Source: Proteobacteria bacterium UBA4457 (GTDB lineage: Bacteria; Pseudomonadota; Gammaproteobacteria; Ga0077536). From it: a DNA stretch of 13,247 nt. The DNA lies in the NCBI GenBank assembly GCA_002390205.1, contig DGOV01000037.1:165-13411 (forward strand). Direction: 5' to 3'. The notes below the pieces were generated by a model that was given only the letters and a program-made list of their open reading frames with translations, was not told the DNA's origin and ran no database searches. Made by a program: the position numbers and the translations under genes. How positions within the stretch are numbered: position 1 is the stretch's first letter; the number at the start of each line of letters is the position of its first letter. Below are positions 7,140 through 13,247 of this stretch, one piece after another.

Positions 7140-9032
7140 TCAAGCAGACTGAGCAGAGGGGCTAGCCACTCTTTTCAAATAGACGAGCAATAGTGATATA
7201 GCAGCAGGGGTCACCCCTGATATCCGAGCAGCCTGTCCCACCGTGCTTGGAGTCGCTTCTGCAAGCTTCTGAGTAACTTCATTTGAAAGCCCGTTTATTT
7301 GCTGGTAGTCAAAGTCTTTGGGGATTGGTGTACTTTCCTGCTTTTGATTTCTCAGCACTTCACCTTGTTGTCGCTCTATGTATCCACTGTATAGAGCACT
7401 GTTCTCTAACTGCTCAACAACTCTCTCGTCATTCACTTTTGGCCCTGCAGTTGGGAGACCCATCAGCGCTTTGTAGTCTAATTCTGGCCGTTTTAATAAA
7501 TCTACTAGTCTCTGGTCCTTCCTCAACGGTTGCCCCAAAAGAACTGCTAGCTGGCTACCATCCTCCGTGTTAGGAGAAACCCAGGTATCCTCTAGCCGTT
7601 TCTTTTCTTTATCAACTGAGTCGCGCATCACACAAAATCTTCTCCATCGCAAATCAGTTATGAGCCCCAAGTCGTGTCCAATCGGAGTTAGTCGAAAATC
7701 GGCATTATCTTCCCTTAACATTAGCCGATACTCAGCACGACTAGTGAACATTCTATAGGGTTCATTCGTCCCTCGCGTAACCAAATCATCAACCAACACA
7801 CCTAGATATGCCTCGTTGCGCTTGGGGTACCATTCGGTTTTCCCCTGAATTTTCAATGCCGCATTGATACCCGCTAATAAACCTTGTGCAGCGGCTTCTT
7901 CATAGCCAGTAGTGCCGTTGATTTGCCCGGCAAAAAAAAGATTCGGGACAGCTTTTGTCTCCAACCAAGGATGGAGCCCTCGAGGATCAAAAAAATCATA
8001 CTCAATCGCATAACCGGGACGAGTAATAACCGCCTGCTCAAATCCGACAATGGACCTTACCAAGGCAACCTGAATGTCAAAAGGCAGGCTAGTCGAGATA
8101 CCATTTGGATAGATCTCATGCGTTTTCAATCCTTCGGGCTCGACAAAAATTTGATGCTGATCGCGTTCCGCGAACCTAACAACCTTATCCTCTATAGATG
8201 GACAATATCTCGGACCCGTGCTCTCGATATTCCCATTAAACATTGGAGAGCGATCAAGTCCTGACCGAATGATCTCGTGAGTTTTTTTATTAGAATACGT
8301 TATGTGGCAGTTAGTTTGCTCGGGATGTTGCTCGCGATCTCCCAGAAAAGAGAATACGGGACAGGGTTTATCACCAGGTTGGACTTCGAGTCTCGTAAAA
8401 TCTATCGTTCTCCCGTCTATCCGGGGAGGGGTTCCCGTCTTTAGCCGGCCAACAGTGAAGTCATAACTCCGTAATCGTTTAGAAAGCATATTTGAAGCGG
8501 GGTCACCTGCGCGACCACCACCGTAATTTTTCTCACCTACATGGATAATCCCACCTAAAAAAGTGCCCACTGTTAAAACTACAGTTTGAGCTCGAAAAAC
8601 TAATCCCATCTGAGTTATAACACCAGTAAGTTTGCCGTTATCAAACAAAAGGTCATCAACAGACTGCTGGAATAGAGTCAGGCAATCTTGATTCTCTAAG
8701 ACTCCTCGGGTGACAGTTCGATATAGCTGCCGATCAATTTGTGCTCTCGTGGCCCTTACCGCGGGGCCTTTACTCGCATTAAGTGTCCGAAAATGGATAC
8801 CGCAAAGATCTGCCCCGTAAGCCATATACCCGCCCAGAGCATCTATCTCCTTAACTAAATGGCCTTTCCCTATGCCCCCTATCGCAGGGTTACAAGACAT
8901 TTGCCCTAAGGTCTCAATGTTTTGAGTCAACAGAAGAGTATTGGCACCCATTCTTGCCGATGCTAAAGCCGCTTCTGTCCCTGCATGTCCGCCACCAACT
9001 ACGATGACTTCATATATTTCTGAGCTTTCCAT
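7140..9032 (-). CDS. mnmG: tRNA uridine-5-carboxymethylaminomethyl(34) synthesis enzyme MnmG (GidA)
   Basis: MnmG is the FAD-dependent partner of MnmE that builds the (carboxymethyl)aminomethyl group on wobble U34 of several tRNAs. From the ATG at 9032 it has 630 residues. The FAD-binding GGGHAG falls at 13-18. The two functional cysteines fall at 47 (SCNPAIGGIGKG) and 277 (GPRYCPSIEDK), exactly the E. coli numbering. A frame six codons longer starts at an ATG at 9050, but the match to family length and numbering favours 9032. GTNEPYRMFTSRAEYRLML (starting near residue 425) and the C-terminal MnmE/tRNA-binding domain are intact. Neither start has a good ribosome binding site. MnmE is not adjacent, as it is in many relatives. 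Confidence 0.96.
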   Translation of the reverse strand: MESSEIYEVIVVGGGHAGTEAALASARMGANTLLLTQNIETLGQMSCNPAIGGIGKGHLVKEIDALGGYMAYGADLCGIHFRTLNASKGPAVRATRAQIDRQLYRTVTRGVLENQDCLTLFQQSVDDLLFDNGKLTGVITQMGLVFRAQTVVLTVGTFLGGIIHVGEKNYGGGRAGDPASNMLSKRLRSYDFTVGRLKTGTPPRIDGRTIDFTRLEVQPGDKPCPVFSFLGDREQHPEQTNCHITYSNKKTHEIIRSGLDRSPMFNGNIESTGPRYCPSIEDKVVRFAERDQHQIFVEPEGLKTHEIYPNGISTSLPFDIQVALVRSIVGFEQAVITRPGYAIEYDFFDPRGLHPWLETKAVPNLFFAGQINGTTGYEEAAAQGLLAGINAALKIQGKTEWYPKRNEAYLGVLVDDLVTRGTNEPYRMFTSRAEYRLMLREDNADFRLTPIGHDLGLITDLRWRRFCVMRDSVDKEKKRLEDTWVSPNTEDGSQLAVLLGQPLRKDQRLVDLLKRPELDYKALMGLPTAGPKVNDERVVEQLENSALYSGYIERQQGEVLRNQKQESTPIPKDFDYQQINGLSNEVTQKLAEATPSTVGQAARISGVTPAAISLLLVYLKRVASPSAQSA

Positions 9033-9205
9033 TAGTGTATGATAGCTCATTACGGTGGAAGAATAGAATGAGCCGAAGTAATCCTTCTATTAATACCCTG
9101 AAATTTGGACCGGCAAATCCTGACGCAAACAAAAAGACGATTGAAAATTCAGGGAACATGAGAAACGATGTGTTCCTGACTATTTACGGTTTTCGTCTGA
9201 CCACG

Positions 9206-9233
9206 TTAAAATGGACGGGGAAAGTAATATAAA
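9206..9233 (+). promoter_or_regulatory. Candidate promoter of the GldAFG-like operon
   Basis: TTAAAA (9206-9211) and TATAAA (9228-9233) are separated by 16 bases, matching four and five of six consensus positions. Transcription would start near 9240, about 38 bases before the TTG start codon. The match is moderate and the region is AT-rich, so chance is possible. Confidence 0.38.
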
Positions 9234-9244
9234 CGTTCAGTACA

Positions 9245-9255
9245 AACTTAAAGTT
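9245..9255. repeat. 11-bp palindrome, possible operator
   Basis: AACTT-A-AAGTT is symmetric around one base. It lies just after the predicted transcription start and ends about 10 bases before the GAGGA ribosome binding site of the ABC ATPase gene. The position would suit a repressor operator or a small RNA structure. No regulator gene is in view. Confidence 0.3.
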
Positions 9256-9277
9256 AAAATATCCGAGGAAAGCAACA

Positions 9278-10249
9278 TTGAAAGATACTTTGTTAGAAGT
9301 GACTGGACTTAGTAAATCGTTCGGTGGCCTCAAAGCCGTGAATAACATATCTCTGACCGTTGAAAGAGGTGAAGTTCTAGGGTTTCTTGGGCCAAATGGT
9401 GCGGGCAAATCGACAACGATGAAAATGATCACCGGTTTTCTGACTCCGTCTGAAGGGAACATTTCCGTGGCAGGGTGCAATATCAAAGAAATGCCCTTAC
9501 TTGCAAAAAGGCGCATAGGTTACCTTCCGGAAGGTGCCCCGGCCTACGGAGAAATGACTCCAATGGGCTTTCTGAATTTCATTGCTGATATCCGTGATAT
9601 TCCTCGAGCGAATAAAAAAGCGAGAATTAACGAAGTTTTGGAAAAAATTCACCTTACACAGGTAGCCCACCAACCGATAGAAACACTTTCTAAAGGGTAC
9701 AAAAGAAGAGTGGGTATCGCTCAGGCAATCATCCATGACCCAGAAATACTCATAATGGATGAGCCCACTGATGGACTAGATCCCAATCAAAAACATGAAA
9801 TAAGACAGCTGATAAAAGAAATGGCTACTGAAAAAGCAATACTCATTTCCACTCACATTCTCGAAGAAGTCGACTCTGTCTGCACCAGAGCCATTATAAT
9901 TGCTAGAGGAGAAGTCATATTCAGCGGGACCCCTCTTGAGCTCGCGTCAAAATCTAGCTATCACAATGCCATAACAATAATGGTAGATACTGGCCTAGAG
10001 AAGGAAATTCAGCTTATGCTTGAAGAGATCACAGAAATCAAAGATTTTGAGATTACACCGCAAAAAGACTTCACACGAATGACAATGAAGCCAAAAGCAG
10101 GTGTGACTGATCTCAGACAGAGTATCCAAACAAAGATGGACTCCACCAGCTATGGAATCCATCAATTGTATGTAGAGGAAGGGCGGCTAGACGAGGTTTT
10201 CAGAACCATGACAAGAAAACACGAGAGTGGAGGTATCCACCGAACATGA
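9278..10249 (+). CDS. ABC transporter ATP-binding protein, GldA-like
   Basis: This is the cytoplasmic ATPase that powers the membrane complex encoded next to it. It has 323 residues. Walker A is GPNGAGKST (38-46), the Q-loop region is GYLPEGAPAY (81-90) with Glu where many ABC ATPases have Gln, the signature is LSKGYKRRVG (137-146), Walker B is ILIMDEPTDGLDP (157-169), and the switch histidine is in STH (191-193). About 100 extra C-terminal residues are typical of ABC-2 export and Gld-type ATPases. The start is a TTG at 9278, supported by GAGGA 8 bases upstream. The stop overlaps the next ATG by 4 bases. The fold is certain; the GldA-like assignment rests mainly on its neighbours, and the substrate is unknown. 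Confidence 0.93.
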   Translation: MKDTLLEVTGLSKSFGGLKAVNNISLTVERGEVLGFLGPNGAGKSTTMKMITGFLTPSEGNISVAGCNIKEMPLLAKRRIGYLPEGAPAYGEMTPMGFLNFIADIRDIPRANKKARINEVLEKIHLTQVAHQPIETLSKGYKRRVGIAQAIIHDPEILIMDEPTDGLDPNQKHEIRQLIKEMATEKAILISTHILEEVDSVCTRAIIIARGEVIFSGTPLELASKSSYHNAITIMVDTGLEKEIQLMLEEITEIKDFEITPQKDFTRMTMKPKAGVTDLRQSIQTKMDSTSYGIHQLYVEEGRLDEVFRTMTRKHESGGIHRT

Positions 10250-10980
10250 AAGGTCTAAAAGCAATTTTTAAACGTGAGCTAGGCTCATACTTTGACACTC
10301 CGGTCGCCTATGTCTTTATCGTTATCTTTTTAGTACTAAATGGAATATTCACTTTCTATGTCGGTGGTTTCTTCGAGCGTGGACAAGCTGATTTAGCCCC
10401 ATTCTTTGAATTTCATCCGTGGCTATATATGTTCTTGATTCCTGCTGTTTCGATGCGACTATGGTCTGAAGAAAGAAAATCTGGAACTTTGGAGCTAATA
10501 TTAACGTTACCTGTTTCGTTAACAGCAAGTGTAGTAGGTAAATTTTTAGCTGCTTGGGTTTTTACTGCCTTGGCACTGCTCGGTACCATTCCGATCTGGA
10601 TAACCGTAAATTACCTAGGCGACCCTGATAATACCGTGATTGCAATTAGCTATGTAGGAAGCCTGCTGATGGCAGGAGGATTTCTTTCTATCGGGTCTTG
10701 TGTTTCTGCATTGACAAAAAATCAGGTAATTGCTTTCGTCATAAGCTTTATTATATGCCTAGCATTCAATCTTAGTGGATTTCCTATGGTTCTCGATGTT
10801 TTCAATGCATGGGCACCTCAATTCGTAGTAGAGGTAATCGGCTCTTTCAGCTTTCTCACACATTTTGATTCAATCCAAAAAGGTGTAATTGACATCAGAG
10901 ATCTAATTTTCTTTGCAAGCTTAATTGGATTTTGGTTATTCGCTAATGTGTTAGCAATCGAGTTCAACAAAGGTGATTAA
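10246..10980 (+). CDS. ABC-2 type permease, GldF-like
   Basis: This is the membrane-spanning partner of the preceding ATPase. It has 244 residues with about six hydrophobic segments (roughly 20-40, 58-70, 96-122, 131-155, 160-178 and 219-238). The cytoplasmic stretch RLWSEERKSGTLELILTLPV (71-90) is the conserved coupling segment of ABC-2 permeases of the GldF/NosY type. Its ATG overlaps the ATPase stop (ATGA), so the two are translationally coupled. It is one half-size permease, so a homodimer, or a complex with the GldG-like protein, is expected. The substrate cannot be read from the sequence. Confidence 0.92.
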   Translation: MKGLKAIFKRELGSYFDTPVAYVFIVIFLVLNGIFTFYVGGFFERGQADLAPFFEFHPWLYMFLIPAVSMRLWSEERKSGTLELILTLPVSLTASVVGKFLAAWVFTALALLGTIPIWITVNYLGDPDNTVIAISYVGSLLMAGGFLSIGSCVSALTKNQVIAFVISFIICLAFNLSGFPMVLDVFNAWAPQFVVEVIGSFSFLTHFDSIQKGVIDIRDLIFFASLIGFWLFANVLAIEFNKGD

Positions 10981-11030
10981 TCGATAAAGACGCTTGTGAA
11001 CACAATTTAAATGATGAAGAGCAGTGATAT

Positions 11031-12905
11031 ATGAATGGTAAATTAATTTCTTTGAGTGGTCTGATAGGGGCACTACTCCTATTCCTAAGCGTCAACATTA
11101 TCAGCAACCAAACCTTGACTTCAGCACGCATAGATTTAACAGAGAATAATCTTTATACATTATCGCTTGGAACGAAAAACATACTTTCTCAATTAGAGGA
11201 ACCCGTCACTTTAAAGCTCTATTTCTCTTCAAAACAACTTTCAGGCCTTCCGCAGTTACTCAACTACGGAAACCGGGTACGTGATCTCTTGGAGGAATAT
11301 GAGGCAAATAGTGATGGGAAAATACGCTTCATAGTTATAAACCCTGCACCATTTTCGGAAGCGGAAGATGAAGCCGTAAGCTTTGGTATTCGCCAACTGC
11401 CTTTAAATGCTAACGGCAATATCGCATATCTGGGCCTCGTAGGTTCAAATACAGTCGATGATCGCAAAGTTATGGAGGTGCTTAGTCCAGAACAAGAAGA
11501 TGGCCTCGAGTATGAGTTGACTAAAATGATTTATCAGCTCTCAAACCCTGAACAGAGAATAATAGGAGTGCTATCAAACTTATCAGTTTTTGCTCCACCA
11601 GCGGACCCTAGAACAGGACAAGCTCAGGGTACAGATTGGACGGCAATTACTTTATTAAAAGAATTCCATGAGGTACGTGAAATCTCATCTGCAGCTGAAG
11701 CTATCGATTCTCAAATCGATACTTTAGTTGTGATACATCCAAAAGATTTTAGCGAATTAACTCAATTTGCAATCGAACAATTCCTCCTTGCTGGTGGAAA
11801 AGCATTATTTTTTATCGACCCCCTTGCTGAGGAGGATAGGACTCCTCCCAACCCTGAAACACCAGGAGTGATGCCCCAATTGAGCTCGAATGCAGAAAAC
11901 CTGCTTGCTAGCTGGGGTATCTCCCTGGACACCACGAAAGTAGTAGGTGATCCATCTACTGCTGTTCGCGTGAATTTCAACACATCTAGAGGTCCGCAAG
12001 AGGTTGAATACCTTCCTTGGATCCAGCTACAAGGTGACAGCTTGAATAGAGATGATTTCACTACAAATCAACTCAACTCGGTCAACTTCGGAACGGCAGG
12101 CTCGCTGAAAGTTAAAGAAAAGGATGGGCTCCAGTACACTACTTTAATCAAGGCTAGTAAGGGGTCTGGGTTAATAGATAGTGACGCTATAATATCCGCT
12201 ACTGATCCATCTAGTCTTGCGGAGCAGTTTGTTGAAGATGAATTCCAGCACATCCTCGCTCTTAAAGTAACCGGAAAAATTAACTCAGCATTTTTACTAG
12301 ATGAATCGGCTGCGGAAAAGACTAAAACGGCGGCTGCACTAAAAAAATCTTCTACCGAAACAACGATTATTGTAATTGCGGATACTGATGTTTTAGCAGA
12401 CCGGTTTTGGGTAAGGTATGGTAGTTTCAGTGGTGTCAGAATGCCTGAAGCCTTTGGCAATAATGGTGATTTCTTAATTAATGCGATCGATACCTTAAGT
12501 GGTAACAACGATCTTATCAGCTTGAGGAGCCGAGGGACCTACACTCGTCCATTCAAAGTTGTTCAGAAAATACAACGGGAGGCGGAAGGTGAATTCCGTG
12601 AGAGAGAACAAGAACTGCTCCAAAAACTACAAACAGCGGAAGAAAATCTAGCACGCCTCCAAAGTCAGGATACTGATGGTGAGTTCATCTTAACTGAGGA
12701 ACAGAAATCTGAAATAGAGGCCTTTAGAGAGGAACAGATAAAAACGCGAAAAGATCTTCGGAGCGTCCAACACGACTTGCAAGGTAGCATTGATAAACTC
12801 CACTCAACTTTAACTTTCCTAAATACGGCAATGGTTCCAATACTTCTGTCACTACTTGTCGCTTTTGCCAGCTATAGACGAACAAGAAAACGAGGGATTA
12901 GCTAA
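11031..12905 (+). CDS. GldG family ABC-type auxiliary membrane protein
   Basis: This is a large envelope protein with one N-terminal membrane helix (about 6-26), a long presumably periplasmic part, and a C-terminal membrane helix (about 597-615) followed by the basic tail RRTRKRGIS. The 624-residue protein has the GldG layout. An early TENNLYTLS segment (37-45) is followed by the ABC-auxiliary domain (about 50-300, with FFIDPL at 260-265) and a conserved late region containing DTDVLADRF (451-459) and NNGDFLINAIDTLSG (477-491). A charged coiled-coil stretch (about 512-590) precedes the last helix. GldG works with GldA and GldF in gliding Bacteroidetes; no gliding role is implied here. A weak GAAGAG precedes the ATG. 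Confidence 0.9.
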   Translation: MNGKLISLSGLIGALLLFLSVNIISNQTLTSARIDLTENNLYTLSLGTKNILSQLEEPVTLKLYFSSKQLSGLPQLLNYGNRVRDLLEEYEANSDGKIRFIVINPAPFSEAEDEAVSFGIRQLPLNANGNIAYLGLVGSNTVDDRKVMEVLSPEQEDGLEYELTKMIYQLSNPEQRIIGVLSNLSVFAPPADPRTGQAQGTDWTAITLLKEFHEVREISSAAEAIDSQIDTLVVIHPKDFSELTQFAIEQFLLAGGKALFFIDPLAEEDRTPPNPETPGVMPQLSSNAENLLASWGISLDTTKVVGDPSTAVRVNFNTSRGPQEVEYLPWIQLQGDSLNRDDFTTNQLNSVNFGTAGSLKVKEKDGLQYTTLIKASKGSGLIDSDAIISATDPSSLAEQFVEDEFQHILALKVTGKINSAFLLDESAAEKTKTAAALKKSSTETTIIVIADTDVLADRFWVRYGSFSGVRMPEAFGNNGDFLINAIDTLSGNNDLISLRSRGTYTRPFKVVQKIQREAEGEFREREQELLQKLQTAEENLARLQSQDTDGEFILTEEQKSEIEAFREEQIKTRKDLRSVQHDLQGSIDKLHSTLTFLNTAMVPILLSLLVAFASYRRTRKRGIS

Positions 12906-12912
12906 ATCTGTC

Positions 12913-13247
12913 ATGAAAAATAAAGCAATATTGTTTTTAGTCAGCACTTGCGTCCTGATAGGGTTCGCTTGGAAAATAAGTGAAGACAGAATACCTCAAA
13001 CTGAACTGGCGCGAGCTTACTTCTACCCGGCACTATTAGATCAGTCGAATGATATTACTTCGGTGACAATAAACCAGAAAAAAAAATCTACAAGCCTTTC
13101 AAAACAACCATCAGAATGGGAAGTAACAAACAAAGACGGCTTCATCGCAAATAGCAGGCAAGTTAGGCAACTCATTTTGCAAATTGCGGATCTAAGAATT
13201 GTCGAGCCAAAAACCTCTTTGGTATCACACCACAAAAAGTTAGGCCT
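12913..13247 (+). CDS. DUF4340 domain-containing protein, N-terminal part (cut by window edge)
   Basis: The ATG at 12913 lies 7 bases after the GldG-like stop and opens a frame that runs off the right edge (111 codons seen). The first residues form a signal anchor or membrane helix (KAILFLVSTCVLIGFAW, about 4-20). A region then follows with YFYPALLDQ (36-44), SEWEVTNKDGF (67-77) and ADLRIVEPKTS (93-103), ending in KKLGL. The order of a tryptophan-containing strand, a loop ahead of helix residues and an EPKT motif followed by LGL is the recurring layout of DUF4340. DUF4340 genes are repeatedly found after GldG-type genes. The function of the domain is not established; an envelope-side partner of the transporter is inferred. 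Confidence 0.8.
   Translation, partial: MKNKAILFLVSTCVLIGFAWKISEDRIPQTELARAYFYPALLDQSNDITSVTINQKKKSTSLSKQPSEWEVTNKDGFIANSRQVRQLILQIADLRIVEPKTSLVSHHKKLG

Larger units (their letters stand above)
9033..9277. other. Divergent spacer between mnmG and the ABC operon
   Basis: This spacer drives transcription both ways. On the mnmG side there is a weak TTGCCG (9111-9116), 16 bases, ATTAAT (9089-9094), and a TATCAT (9039-9044) six bases before the mnmG ATG. On the operon side there is a candidate promoter (listed separately). A 6-bp inverted repeat GGAACA/TGTTCC (9153-9158 and 9171-9176) with a 12-base loop and an 11-bp palindrome (9245-9255) are also present. No DnaA box of the form TTATCCACA was seen on either strand, so this is not a recognisable oriC even though it is where E. 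coli-type chromosomes place it. A 54-codon frame from the ATG at 9068 exists, but nothing supports it as a gene. Confidence 0.6.

Noticed and set aside
7884..8264. 126-residue frame on the plus strand
   Set aside because: It is antisense to the conserved core of mnmG, shows no family features and has no ribosome binding site.
9068..9232. 54-codon open frame in the mnmG/ABC divergent spacer
   Set aside because: There is no ribosome binding site, no recognisable domain, and it overlaps the candidate promoter elements. The spacer is expected to be regulatory.
9033..9277. Possible oriC beside mnmG, as in E. coli
   Set aside because: No DnaA boxes, no GATC cluster and no AT-rich 13-mer array were seen; the spacer is too short and is explained by divergent promoters.
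12068..12508. 146-residue frame on the minus strand
   Set aside because: It is antisense to the GldG-like gene, is low-complexity hydrophobic, and has no supporting context.

Overview
The window is a chromosomal segment of a gammaproteobacterium, moderately AT-rich and probably free-living or marine. This is inferred from protein style and gene order, not from a database match. The F-type ATPase subunits keep Escherichia coli residue numbering almost exactly: alpha Walker A at 169-176 and Arg376, subunit a Arg211, delta 177 aa, b 156 aa. The order mnmG-rsmG-parA-parB-atpI-B-E-F-H-A-G is the classic origin-proximal cluster of this class. No tRNA, rRNA, CRISPR array, insertion sequence or prophage gene was found.

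Left and centre (1-9032) all lie on the minus strand, so the biological order runs right to left: mnmG, rsmG, parA, parB, then the atp operon from atpI to a truncated atpG at the left edge. MnmG modifies tRNA wobble uridines, RsmG methylates 16S rRNA, and ParA/ParB segregate the origin region. The atp genes encode the membrane motor (a, c, b) and the start of the catalytic head (delta, alpha, gamma). A good sigma70-type promoter (TTGCCG, 18 bp, TATAAT) sits upstream of atpI, and a weak hairpin with a T-run follows parB, so the par and atp units are probably separate. Two start sites were revised: parB to 5592 (strong ribosome binding site) and mnmG to 9032 (family numbering of its two key cysteines).

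Right (9278-13247), divergent on the plus strand, is a four-gene operon: an ABC ATPase, an ABC-2 type permease, a GldG-type auxiliary membrane protein, and a DUF4340 protein cut by the window edge. The first two genes overlap by 4 bases, and the third and fourth are 7 bases apart. The set resembles the GldA/GldF/GldG transporter known from gliding Bacteroidetes plus DUF4340. Here it presumably forms an envelope-associated ABC complex of unknown substrate. It occupies the place where mnmE, or mioC and the origin, often lies beside mnmG. The 227-bp divergent spacer shows no DnaA boxes.

Most of the window is ordinary core genome. The least understood part is the GldAFG/DUF4340 operon. Smaller points of interest are the in-frame mnmG-TGA-rsmG junction, possible leaderless mnmG expression, and several short palindromes in the spacers. 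No convincing undescribed system was found.
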